Shown here piece by piece: positions 42,646 through 52,611 of a DNA stretch of 64,000 nt. Below the pieces are notes generated by a model. It had not been told where the DNA came from, did no database searches, and saw only the letters and a program-made list of their open reading frames with translations. A program made the position numbers and the translations under genes. Within the stretch, counting starts at the first letter, position 1; each line of letters starts with the position of its first letter. The DNA is from Rhodanobacteraceae bacterium. Lineage in GTDB: Bacteria; Pseudomonadota; Gammaproteobacteria; Xanthomonadales; Rhodanobacteraceae. The stretch covers positions 112,273 to 176,272 of the forward strand of contig JALUXG010000040.1 of NCBI GenBank assembly GCA_027019085.1. Reading direction: 5' to 3'.

Positions 42646-42721
42646 GAACTTCCATTACACCACCATCTCGCAGTTGCCCAACACACTTCGTACCCTCGCA
42701 CCGAACCCAGGGGTCGTGAAT

Positions 42722-43828
42722 TCAGCCATCATCGCGCTCATTCAACATCGGCACCAATGCGTCGACCAGCAGGCGAGATGGTGATTCGCTGTCCGGGCGC
42801 TGGACCTGCCAGGGTGCATGCGCGTGCTTGCGAACAAACGACGTGATCACCGCAGGCATCAGTCCGGACAACTGCACGCAATCGTCCAGTCCATCATCGC
42901 GCTCGGTCGTGCGTCGCAGCAGGAGCGTGGGGATGCCCAGCATGGCCGCCTCTTCCTGGTTGCTGCCGCCATCTGTCATAAGAAAACGGCTGCCGACCAG
43001 CAGGGCGACGAAATCGGGGTAGTTCATGCGCTCGAGTAACTCCAGGCCGGGCGTCGCCCGCAACCGTTCCAGCCAGCCCGTGGCACGGATACGCTCGCGA
43101 GTGGCCGGGTGCAGCACGAAGCGCACCGGGATGATCGCCGCGGTGTCCACCACCACCTGCATCAACTGCTCAAAAACCGCACGTTGGGACAGGTTCTCGT
43201 TACGATGCACCGAAAACACCGCATATGGTGAGGTGTCCAATCCAGGAACCGGACCGGCAGCGTCCAGGGCCATCAGCAAGGCGTCCTTGAGGGTGTTGCC
43301 CGCCGTGTCGACGATCTGGCCGCGAATACCCGTCAGGTTGCGCCTGGCGGTCTCGCCCGGCACAAAATGTACACTTGAAAGTTTTGACACCAGACGGCGC
43401 ACGATCTCTTCGGGGAAGGGATCGAGCAGACGGCTGGAGCGAAGACCCGCCTCGACATGGCCCACCTTGATGCCTGCCAGGCGCAGCACCAGAGCGCCGA
43501 ACAACGTCGATGCCGTATCACCGTGCACCAGGCCCACACGACAGGATTGCCAGCGAGGGGAGCGCACCCGGCCGAGTACGGCTTTCCAGAAGTGCCATGT
43601 CCAGGTCATGAATTTCATGTGTGTGGCCGCCTCATAGCCAGGCACCAGCACCTCGTCGGGCTTGCGCGTGCCAAATGCCGACTCGAGCAGGTCGAAGGTT
43701 TCGCTGTGCTGTCCTGTGTAGACCAGCCAGTAGCCGATGCCGCGCCGATCCATTTCGATCAACACCGGCGCGGTCTTGATGAATTGCGCCTTGGTCCCGA
43801 CCAGGACCAGGATCCGGGGCTCAGTCAT
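42722..43828 (-). CDS. UDP-N-acetylglucosamine 2-epimerase (WecB-like)
   Basis: 368 residues with a GT-B-like fold. N-terminal LVLVGTKAQFIKTAPVLIEM, YTGQHSETFD, then VHGDTASTLFGALV, GHVEAGLRSS, FPEEIVRRLVS and, in the second half, VFSVHRNENLSQ, LLERMNYPDFVALL and MTDGGSNQEEAAMLGIPTLLLR. It would interconvert UDP-GlcNAc and UDP-ManNAc or a related sugar. The motif GTKAQ instead of GTRPE marks a divergent subgroup, so substrate is uncertain. ATG 43828 overlaps the GT2 stop (ATGACTGA); a GTG at 43831 is also possible. Confidence 0.88.
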   Translation of the reverse strand: MTEPRILVLVGTKAQFIKTAPVLIEMDRRGIGYWLVYTGQHSETFDLLESAFGTRKPDEVLVPGYEAATHMKFMTWTWHFWKAVLGRVRSPRWQSCRVGLVHGDTASTLFGALVLRLAGIKVGHVEAGLRSSRLLDPFPEEIVRRLVSKLSSVHFVPGETARRNLTGIRGQIVDTAGNTLKDALLMALDAAGPVPGLDTSPYAVFSVHRNENLSQRAVFEQLMQVVVDTAAIIPVRFVLHPATRERIRATGWLERLRATPGLELLERMNYPDFVALLVGSRFLMTDGGSNQEEAAMLGIPTLLLRRTTERDDGLDDCVQLSGLMPAVITSFVRKHAHAPWQVQRPDSESPSRLLVDALVPMLNERDDG

Positions 43829-44672
43829 CACGCTGGTACATCAAGGCCGTCACCTGCTCGGAAATCAGCCCAATCAGGAACACGATCACGGCGGCGCTCC
43901 ACAGCAGGGTGCTCATGTTGGTCAGGCGTCCGTCGGTGAAGTAGGTACGCGCGTAATTGGCGCAGCCGAGCAGGAAAAACACGCCGCTGGCGGGCACGAA
44001 CAGCTTCAACGGTGAATACAGCGTGGCGATCTTGAAGATGATCAGCAGGAAACGAAGGCCATCGCGCAACGGACGGATGTGGCTGGTCGAGCCTTCGCGC
44101 TGGGCGACACGGATGGGCAGGTAGGCCACACCGTAGGCATTGCGGAAAAAGGCCATGGTGCTGGTGGTCGGGTAGCTGAAGCCGTTGGGCAGCAGGTACA
44201 GGAACTGACGGAACCGGTCGGCGCGCACCGCGCGAAAGCCCGACGTCAGGTCCTGGACCCGGTGCCCGGTGATGCGGCTGGCCAGCCAGTTGTAGAAGCC
44301 ATTGGCCAGCCCGCGCCCGACCCCGGCCTGGCCGTCCCAGTCACGGGCACCGACGACCATGTCGTAGCCTTCGTCGAGCCGGGCCAGCAGGCGCGTGATA
44401 TCCGCCGGATCATGCTGCCCGTCGGCGTCCATGAAGACCAGGATATCGCCCCTGGCCGCGCGGGCGCCGCGCTTGATGGCAGCCCCGTTGCCCATCGAAT
44501 AGGGCGAGCTCAGGCAGGTCACGCCGTGCTTTTCGCAGACCGCCGGCGTGCCGTCGCTGGAACCGTCGTCGACCACCACGATTTCGGCCTGCGGATGCAT
44601 TCGGCGGATGCTGGGCAGAAGGTCGGCCAGCGCGCTCGCCTCGTTCTTGGCCGGGAGTATGATGCTGAGCAA
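43821..44672 (-). CDS. Glycosyltransferase family 2 protein with C-terminal membrane helices
   Basis: About 283 residues. GT-A domain (about 1-215): SIILPAKNEASALADLL, EIVVVDDGSSDGT, GNGAAIKRGA and the DxD-type FMDADGQHDP. Two or more C-terminal helices follow (about 220-275). This is the layout of polyprenyl-phosphate glycosyltransferases and related DPM1-like enzymes, which make Und-P-sugar donors used by GT-C enzymes; that fits the two GT-C proteins of this island. The start is not certain. No ATG lies near the domain; TTG 44672 has AGGGGA eight bases upstream and matches the usual N-terminus. First gene of the leftward operon, divergent from pilB. Confidence 0.82.
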   Translation of the reverse strand: MLSIILPAKNEASALADLLPSIRRMHPQAEIVVVDDGSSDGTPAVCEKHGVTCLSSPYSMGNGAAIKRGARAARGDILVFMDADGQHDPADITRLLARLDEGYDMVVGARDWDGQAGVGRGLANGFYNWLASRITGHRVQDLTSGFRAVRADRFRQFLYLLPNGFSYPTTSTMAFFRNAYGVAYLPIRVAQREGSTSHIRPLRDGLRFLLIIFKIATLYSPLKLFVPASGVFFLLGCANYARTYFTDGRLTNMSTLLWSAAVIVFLIGLISEQVTALMYQRDD

Positions 44673-44871
44673 GTTGAACTTCCCCTGGTTGGTGGACAGA
44701 GCATACCGCGCACCGCGCCGGTCATGGCTTGGGCAGACTGAACCCGATCCTGCAGGCCGGAAACGCGACACGGTCGGCCTTTCCATGGACGGATCTGCCA
44801 TCAAAGACTGCCCATGCGGCCGGATTTGCGGTAGATTCGTATCATATTCGGGGGATTACGGCACATTCCTT

Positions 44872-46599
<1,728 letters not shown>

Positions 46600-46656
46600 C
46601 CGCTTGCGCGCAATGGATCCGATCATTGACGCGCAGTCAATGCACCAACCACGTGG

Positions 46657-47928
46657 ATGAACGCGCCTATGGCTACCGCCACCGCACCCGTGACAAGTAC
46701 CGCAAGTTCCCGCGCCAGCGTCAGCAAGATGACGGTGTACGAATGGGTCGCCCTGGACAAGCGCGGCAAGAAGATGAAAGGCGAGATGCAATCCAAGAAT
46801 GCATCGCTCGTCAAGGCCGAGCTGCGCCGCCAGGGCATGAATCCGCAAACCGTGCGCGAAAAGCCCAAGCCGCTGTTCGGATCGGCCGGCAGTCGCGTCA
46901 AACCGCGCGATGTGGCGATCTTCAGCCGCCAGATCGCCACCATGATGGCCTCCGGCGTGCCGATGGTACAGGCCTTCGACATCATTGCCAGCGGCCAGCG
47001 AAACGTACGCTTCAAGAACATGCTCATCGACATCAAGCAGACGATCGAGGGCGGCGCCTCGCTGCACGAGGCGCTGGGCAAGTACCCGATCCAGTTCGAC
47101 GAGCTGTACTGCAACCTGGTGCAGGCCGGCGAATCGGCCGGTGTGCTGGACACCGTGCTGGACACGGTGGCCACCTACAAGGAGCGCATGGAGGGCATCA
47201 AGGCCAAGATCAAGAAGGCCCTTTTCTACCCGATCATGGTGCTGGCCGTGGCCTTCGTCGTCAGCCTGATCATCCTGCTGTTCGTGGTGCCCGTGTTCCA
47301 GGATGTGTTCAAGAATGCCGGCGCAGCGTTGCCGGCGCCTACCCAGGTCGTGATCAACGCATCGAAATTCGTCCAGGCCTGGTGGTGGGCGATCCTGATT
47401 GTCATCATCGGTGGCGTCATGGCGCTGGTGATGGCCAACAAGCGCTCACGCAGGTTTGCCCACTTCCTCGACCGCATGCTGCTGCGCTTCCCGATCATCG
47501 GCAACATCATGCGCCAGTCCGCACTGGCACGCTTCGCACGCACCCTGGGCGTCACCTTTGCCGCCGGCGTGCCGCTGGTCGAAGCCATGGACGCGGTCTC
47601 GGGCGCCACCGGAAGCATTGTCTACGGCGAGGCCGTCAAGCAGATGCGTGACGATGTCTCGGTAGGCCACCAGATGCAGTTGGCGATGCGGCAGACCGGC
47701 CTGTTCCCGAACATGGTGATCCAGATGACCGCCATCGGTGAGGAATCGGGCGCACTCGACAGCATGCTGTTCAAGGTGGCCGAGTTCTACGAGGAAGAGG
47801 TCAGCAATGCCGTGGACACCCTGAGTACGCTGCTCGAACCGTTGATCATGGTGATCCTGGGCGTGATCGTCGGCGGGATGGTGATTTCGCTGTACCTGCC
47901 GATCTTCAAGCTCGCCGGAACCGTCTGA
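46657..47928 (+). CDS. pilC: Type IV pilus inner-membrane platform protein PilC
   Basis: 423 residues. Two T2SSF domains (about 85-210 and 290-410) with the repeated pattern FSRQIATMMASGVPMVQAF / FARTLGVTFAAGVPLVEAM and GESAGVLD / GEESGALDSML. Three helices (about 185-210, 230-260 and 395-415) span the membrane. It is the rotor-like partner of PilB. An N-terminal Ala/Thr/Ser-rich extension (MNAPMATATAPVTSTASS) is longer than in Pseudomonas. Separated from pilB by 57 bases. Confidence 0.95.
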   Translation: MNAPMATATAPVTSTASSRASVSKMTVYEWVALDKRGKKMKGEMQSKNASLVKAELRRQGMNPQTVREKPKPLFGSAGSRVKPRDVAIFSRQIATMMASGVPMVQAFDIIASGQRNVRFKNMLIDIKQTIEGGASLHEALGKYPIQFDELYCNLVQAGESAGVLDTVLDTVATYKERMEGIKAKIKKALFYPIMVLAVAFVVSLIILLFVVPVFQDVFKNAGAALPAPTQVVINASKFVQAWWWAILIVIIGGVMALVMANKRSRRFAHFLDRMLLRFPIIGNIMRQSALARFARTLGVTFAAGVPLVEAMDAVSGATGSIVYGEAVKQMRDDVSVGHQMQLAMRQTGLFPNMVIQMTAIGEESGALDSMLFKVAEFYEEEVSNAVDTLSTLLEPLIMVILGVIVGGMVISLYLPIFKLAGTV

Positions 47929-48031
47929 ACAAGGGCCTTTCAACCGCACGACGCGGGATGGCGGCGAGCGCGGACAGGCGCACGCCTGGCTGCGTCGAGG
48001 CCAGTGCGCGACACAGGGGATTGTTTCGAAC

Positions 48032-48907
48032 ATGCTGATGCCGCATCTGCTTGCCGTGCTTCCGTTCTGGGCCTGGAGCGTCGTCGCCGGCGTGCTGGGC
48101 CTGCTGGTGGGAAGTTTCCTCAACGTCGTGATCCTGCGCCTTCCCGAGCGCATGATGCATGCCTGGCGCGGCGAGGCGCGCGAGATCCTGGAACTGGATC
48201 CAGCCGGGGACGCGCCGCCGCCTGACCTGGTGCGCAAGCCCTCGCACTGCCCCAGATGCAAGCATCGCCTGTCCGCACTGGACAACATCCCCGTGCTGAG
48301 CTGGCTGGCCCTGCGCGGACGCTGCCGCTACTGCAGGGAACCGATTTCGGTCCAGTATCCGCTGGTGGAATTGCTGACCGCCCTGGCGAGTGCGGTCGTT
48401 GTGCTGCGCTTTGGTCCGGGCTGGGCGGGGCTGGCCGGTCTGGTGTTCACCTGGATGCTGGTGGCCGCCTCGGGCATCGATTTCCGCACCCAGCTGCTTC
48501 CCGATTCGCTGGTCTACCCCCTGCTCTGGCTGGGGCTGGTGCTGTCGCTGCTGCCGATGTTCGTGCTGCCGCAAGGCGCCATCCTCGGCGCCGCGATCGG
48601 ATACCTGAGCCTGTGGTCGGTGTACTGGCTGTTCAAGCTGGCCACCGGCAAGGAAGGCATGGGTTACGGCGACTTCAAGCTGCTTGCCGCACTCGGTGCC
48701 TGGATGGGGCCGGTGGCTTTGCTGCCGATCATGCTGGTGTCCTCGCTGATCGGCGCACTGGCCGGGCTGGCACTGATCGCCTTGCGCCGACACCAGCGTG
48801 ACGTGCCGATGCCGTTCGGCCCTTTCATCGCCGCGGCGGGCTGGGTCTGGTTCATCGCCGGCCCCTGGCTGCAGCACGCCTATTTCCAGTTCTTCGGCCT
48901 GCGCTGA
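48032..48907 (+). CDS. pilD: Type IV prepilin leader peptidase/N-methyltransferase PilD
   Basis: 291 residues, eight helices. Cytoplasmic zinc-site loop with CPRC and CRYC (about 70-100), N-terminal GSFLNVVILRLP, and the two catalytic aspartates in ASGIDFRTQLLPD and MGYGDFKLLAALGAWMG. It removes the leader and methylates Phe+1 of both pilins in this window. The start has AGGGGA upstream. It follows pilC after about 100 bases. Confidence 0.96.
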   Translation: MLMPHLLAVLPFWAWSVVAGVLGLLVGSFLNVVILRLPERMMHAWRGEAREILELDPAGDAPPPDLVRKPSHCPRCKHRLSALDNIPVLSWLALRGRCRYCREPISVQYPLVELLTALASAVVVLRFGPGWAGLAGLVFTWMLVAASGIDFRTQLLPDSLVYPLLWLGLVLSLLPMFVLPQGAILGAAIGYLSLWSVYWLFKLATGKEGMGYGDFKLLAALGAWMGPVALLPIMLVSSLIGALAGLALIALRRHQRDVPMPFGPFIAAAGWVWFIAGPWLQHAYFQFFGLR

Positions 48908-48965
48908 GAACGACGTGTCCGCAACACATGCCGGCAACGGACCCGATCATCCGCACCGGAAACCG

Positions 48966-49571
48966 ATGGTGGTGGCGCTGACCGGTGGCGTGGCGGCCGG
49001 CAAGAGTGCGGTTGCCGAACGGTTCAGGGCGCACGGCGTGAACGTCCATGACGCCGACCAGGCGGCGCGGGAAGTGGTGGCGCCCGGCAGCCGGGCGCTT
49101 GCAGACATCGTGCAACACTTCGGGTCCGACATGCTCGATGCGCACGGCGCACTGGATCGCAAGCGCATGCGGCAACGCGTTTTCGACGATGCCGCGGCGC
49201 GTGCGCAACTGGAAGCCATCGTGCACCCTGCGGTGCATGCCTGGCTGCGCGAGCGGGTACAGCACGAAAACGGCCCCTATTGCCTGCTGGACATTCCCCT
49301 GCTGGTCGAGACCTGGCCGCAGTTCGACTGGGTCGATCGTGTGCTGGTCGTCGACGCTCCCGAGCATCTGCGTATGCAGCGCCTGATGCGCCGCGACGGC
49401 ATTGACACCGCACTGGCGCAGCGCATGCTCACAGCACAGGCCGACCGCGAACGCCGTCTGCAACTGGCGGACGACGTGATCGACAACGGAGGCGACGAAA
49501 CGCAGCTGGATGCCGCCGTGGATGCATTGCACCGGCGCTACCTGATGCTGGCTGGCTTGCCTCGGGCCTGA
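48966..49571 (+). CDS. coaE: Dephospho-CoA kinase
   Basis: 201 residues. P-loop LTGGVAAGKSAVAERF at the N-terminus, HDADQAAREVV, GSDMLDAHGALDR, HPAVHAWLR and DIPLLVE. It phosphorylates dephospho-CoA, the last step of CoA synthesis. ATG 48966 leaves only two residues before the P-loop strand; a GTG at 48915 would add 17 and cannot be excluded. The pilD-coaE linkage is common in gammaproteobacteria. Confidence 0.94.
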   Translation: MVVALTGGVAAGKSAVAERFRAHGVNVHDADQAAREVVAPGSRALADIVQHFGSDMLDAHGALDRKRMRQRVFDDAAARAQLEAIVHPAVHAWLRERVQHENGPYCLLDIPLLVETWPQFDWVDRVLVVDAPEHLRMQRLMRRDGIDTALAQRMLTAQADRERRLQLADDVIDNGGDETQLDAAVDALHRRYLMLAGLPRA

Positions 49572-49655
49572 GTTCAGACCACGCCTCAATCCACTCGCCG
49601 GCGATACGCCCCGCCCTGTGAACAGGCTGGTCCGGAAATGCAGATCCCGGTGCGT

Positions 49656-50048
49656 TCAGGGCACGCCCAGAACGCGTACGAGATCCAGCACCGGGCGATC
49701 GGCGGGCGCCAGGGACTGCGGGTCGATAGTGTCGGGATCGAACCAGTCCACGGCCTGCCCTTCGCAGGGTACCGGGGTACCGCGCCATCGCGGCACGTAC
49801 AGCACGTCCATGCAGAAATCCTGGTCGGCATCGCTCCAGGGAACCCGGATCAGCAGACTGGTCGGTTCGGCATCGATGGCCAGTTCCTCCCGCAGTTCGC
49901 GCACCAGTGCCTCGACGAGGCTCTCGCCCGGCTCGCACTTGCCACCTGGAAATTCCCACATGCCAGCCAGATGCTTGCCGGCCGGCCGTCGGCTCAATAG
50001 CACCCGGCCGCCCGGGTCACGCAGCAGCCCGGCCACCACGTGCAGCAT
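49656..50048 (-). CDS. NUDIX hydrolase, MutT-like
   Basis: 130 residues. The Nudix box GKCEPGES...RELREEL spans about residues 39-60, within WEFPGGKCEPGESLVEAL; the usual glycine near its end is alanine. N-terminal VVAGLLRDPGGRVLLSRRP and the size match 8-oxo-dGTP diphosphatases (MutT), which clean oxidised nucleotides. The start 50048 follows family length; a longer upstream frame overlaps folA. It follows folA after 37 bases on the same strand and is probably co-transcribed. Confidence 0.85.
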   Translation of the reverse strand: MLHVVAGLLRDPGGRVLLSRRPAGKHLAGMWEFPGGKCEPGESLVEALVRELREELAIDAEPTSLLIRVPWSDADQDFCMDVLYVPRWRGTPVPCEGQAVDWFDPDTIDPQSLAPADRPVLDLVRVLGVP

Positions 50049-50085
50049 GCGCGTCCCGGATCCGGGCCGAACGCCGGCCGGTGAA

Positions 50086-50571
50086 TCATTCACGCACGTA
50101 ATCGACCATGTCGAAAGCGAAGGCGTGTTGCTCGTCCTTGCGATGATGCACGCGCGAGACTTCCACCCAGTCCTTGAAATTGATGCCGGGGAAATACACG
50201 TCGCCGCCTTCGACATGGGTGTCGACCCAGGTCAGGTGCAGGCGCATGGCGAATGGCAGGGTTTCCCGGTAGACCTCGCCGCCGCCGATCACCATCAGTC
50301 CGGTTCCACCGGCCAGGCTCTGCGCCTCGGGTAGCGAACGCACGGTTTCCTGTCCGGGGAACGGAGCCTTGTGGCGACGACTGAGTACCAGATTGCTGCG
50401 ATCGGGAAGCGCCCTGCCAATGGATACCGCGGTGTTGTAGCCCATCAGCACGTACTTGCCGACCGTCAGTTCCTTGAAGCGCTTGAGGTCATCCGGAAGG
50501 TGCCAGGGCATCCTGCCGTCCTTGCCGATCACGCCGTCGTTGTCCAGCGCGGCAATCAGGGATATGGACAT
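50086..50571 (-). CDS. folA: Dihydrofolate reductase
   Basis: 161 residues. It reduces dihydrofolate with NADPH and recycles the dihydrofolate made by ThyA, its neighbour. Seen: LIAALDNDGVIGKDGRMPWHLPDDLKRFK across residues 4-33 with the catalytic acidic residue after PWHLP, and VIGGGEVYRETLP. The NADPH-binding stretch reads MGYNTAVSIGRALPDR, where GRKTWESIGRPLP is typical, so it is somewhat divergent. Ribosome site AGGAGAA. Confidence 0.94.
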   Translation of the reverse strand: MSISLIAALDNDGVIGKDGRMPWHLPDDLKRFKELTVGKYVLMGYNTAVSIGRALPDRSNLVLSRRHKAPFPGQETVRSLPEAQSLAGGTGLMVIGGGEVYRETLPFAMRLHLTWVDTHVEGGDVYFPGINFKDWVEVSRVHHRKDEQHAFAFDMVDYVRE

Positions 50572-50653
50572 GCGTTCTCCTGTCGAGGGGTTGTAGTGCC
50601 TGCGTGAAGTCTAGCCTGACGCGGACATGCGCACACCTTCGCATGCTGCCCGA

Positions 50654-51448
50654 TTACACCGCCACGGGTGCCCGGATCGCCGGACAGGGGTCATAGCCTT
50701 CGATGCGGACATGCTCGAAGCGGAAGTCTTCCAGCTTGCGCAGCGAGGGATCGACCCACAACCGTGGCAGGGGCCGTGGTGTGCGGGTCAGCTGCTCGCG
50801 CGCCTGATCGAGATGGTTGCTGTACAGATGGGCATCGCCGAGGGTATGCACGAATTCGCCTGCCTGCAGACCGGTCACCTGCGCCACCAGGTGGGTCAGC
50901 AGCGCATAGCTTGCGATGTTGAATGGCACGCCAAGGAAAATGTCCCCCGAGCGCTGATAGAGCTGGCACGAAAGCCGGCCGTCGGCGACGTAGAACTGGA
51001 ACATCGTGTGGCAAGGCATCAGCGCCATGCGCGGCAGATCGCCCACATTCCAGGCCGATACCAGCAGCCGGCGCGAATCGGGATTGCGGCGGATCTCGTC
51101 CACCACCCAGGCCATCTGGTCCACCGTCTCGCCGGTTGCCGTGGTCCAGGCGCGCCACTGCTTGCCGTAGATCGGACCCAGATTGCCGTCCGCGTCGGCC
51201 CACTCGTCCCAGATGCTGACCCCGTTCTCCTTCAGGTAGGCGATGTTGGTGTCACCGCGCAGGAACCACACCAGCTCGTGGATGATGGAACGCACGTGCA
51301 GTTTCTTGGTGGTGAGCAGCGGGAAGCCCTGCTGCAGGTCAAAGCGCATCTGCCAGCCGAACACGCTCAGTGTGCCGGTGCCGGTACGGTCGTTTTTCGG
51401 CGTGCCGTGCTCGAGCACATGACGCAGCAGGTCGAGATAGGTTTGCAT
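50654..51448 (-). CDS. thyA: Thymidylate synthase
   Basis: 264 residues, identical in length to E. coli ThyA. It methylates dUMP with methylene-tetrahydrofolate. Seen: [34 protein letters not shown], the catalytic cysteine in [31 protein letters not shown] and [12 protein letters not shown]. Part of the lgt-thyA-folA cluster common in gammaproteobacteria. Confidence 0.97.
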   Translation of the reverse strand: MQTYLDLLRHVLEHGTPKNDRTGTGTLSVFGWQMRFDLQQGFPLLTTKKLHVRSIIHELVWFLRGDTNIAYLKENGVSIWDEWADADGNLGPIYGKQWRAWTTATGETVDQMAWVVDEIRRNPDSRRLLVSAWNVGDLPRMALMPCHTMFQFYVADGRLSCQLYQRSGDIFLGVPFNIASYALLTHLVAQVTGLQAGEFVHTLGDAHLYSNHLDQAREQLTRTPRPLPRLWVDPSLRKLEDFRFEHVRIEGYDPCPAIRAPVAV

Positions 51449-51545
51449 GCGGCAAGCATAGCCGAATCGGCTTTCCCATCAAGCTCGCGTCCTGACCCGC
51501 GCCACGGGTTCCGTTTCCCGTGGCGGCATGCTGGGAATACGTCAG

Positions 51546-52475
51546 TTACGCAGCCGACTTGTCGTCGCCCCTGTCGTCGGGCGGCGGCACGCGCGCAGGC
51601 ACGGGTGATTTGCGTGATAGCCACAACAGCCAGAGTCCGACCAGCACCAGCGGCACCGATTGCACCTGCCCCATGGTGATCCAGTCGGTCCCGAACAGGT
51701 ACCCGGGCAGACCGTGATGGCCGAACTGCGGATCGGGCATGCGCACGAATTCCACCGCGATGCGGAAGCAGCCGTACATCAGCGCGAACAGGCCGGCGAT
51801 GCGAAAACGCGGACGGGGCTTGCGCGAATACAGGTACAGCACGGTGAACATCACCACGCCTTCCAGGAACATCTCGTAAAGCTGCGATGGCTGGCGCGGC
51901 AGCATGCCGTAGCGCTGCCACAGATCCTGCCAGCCGGGGTGGTGCAACAGAAATTCCTTGTCTTCGTTGTGGGCGCCGGGAAACATCACTCCCCAGGGCA
52001 TGCGTGTGGGCTTGCCCCACAGTTCGCCGTTGATGAAGTTGCCAATCCGACCCAGCCCGAGTCCGATCGGCACCAGCGGCGCGATGAAATCGACGGTATC
52101 GAAGACATGCACCTTGTGCCGCCGCGACCACCACCATCCCGCCAGCAGCACGCCCAGCAGACCGCCATGGAAGGACATGCCACCGTCCCAGATGCGGAAC
52201 AGCGCCAGCGGATCGGTCCACAACCAGTCGACCGGGCGGTAGTAGGTCGCCATGTACCACACGCGCCCGCCGATGATCACGCCCAGCATCAGGTAGAACA
52301 GCAGGTCGCTGTACGCGCCTGCAGTGACCGGAAGGTAACCCTTGCGTCGGCGTCGCTCGCCCAGGTACCAGGCCATGGCAAAGCCCAGCAGGTACATCAG
52401 TCCGTACCAGTGCACCTCCAGGGGCCCGAGTCTGAGGGCAACCGGATCAAGGCGGTCGACGAAGGGCTGGATCAT
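51546..52475 (-). CDS. lgt: Prolipoprotein diacylglyceryl transferase
   Basis: 309 residues, seven helices. It adds diacylglycerol to the lipobox cysteine of prolipoproteins such as the HlyD adaptor in this window. Seen: [29 protein letters not shown] and the signature [15 protein letters not shown], then [14 protein letters not shown]. The C-terminus carries an extra charged tail ([15 protein letters not shown]). Start at ATG 52475 by family alignment. It is divergent from the S9 peptidase gene. Confidence 0.95.
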   Translation of the reverse strand: MIQPFVDRLDPVALRLGPLEVHWYGLMYLLGFAMAWYLGERRRRKGYLPVTAGAYSDLLFYLMLGVIIGGRVWYMATYYRPVDWLWTDPLALFRIWDGGMSFHGGLLGVLLAGWWWSRRHKVHVFDTVDFIAPLVPIGLGLGRIGNFINGELWGKPTRMPWGVMFPGAHNEDKEFLLHHPGWQDLWQRYGMLPRQPSQLYEMFLEGVVMFTVLYLYSRKPRPRFRIAGLFALMYGCFRIAVEFVRMPDPQFGHHGLPGYLFGTDWITMGQVQSVPLVLVGLWLLWLSRKSPVPARVPPPDDRGDDKSAA

Positions 52476-52611
52476 GGTGCGATCTCGCGAGGACGAAGCG
52501 CCAAGTGTAGCCCACGCCAATCGAACACCGGGCATGGCGCGATTCCAACACGCGTCCGGCGATGTATATACTCGGGCTGGGGTTATTCATTTCATGTTCA
52601 GGGAGGGGACC

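Noticed and set aside
42061..42655. The alternative 229-codon frame starting at the ATG of the interrupting TAATGG
   Set aside because: It is one frame off from the methyltransferase motifs and gives a Pro/Arg/Gly-rich sequence without homology.
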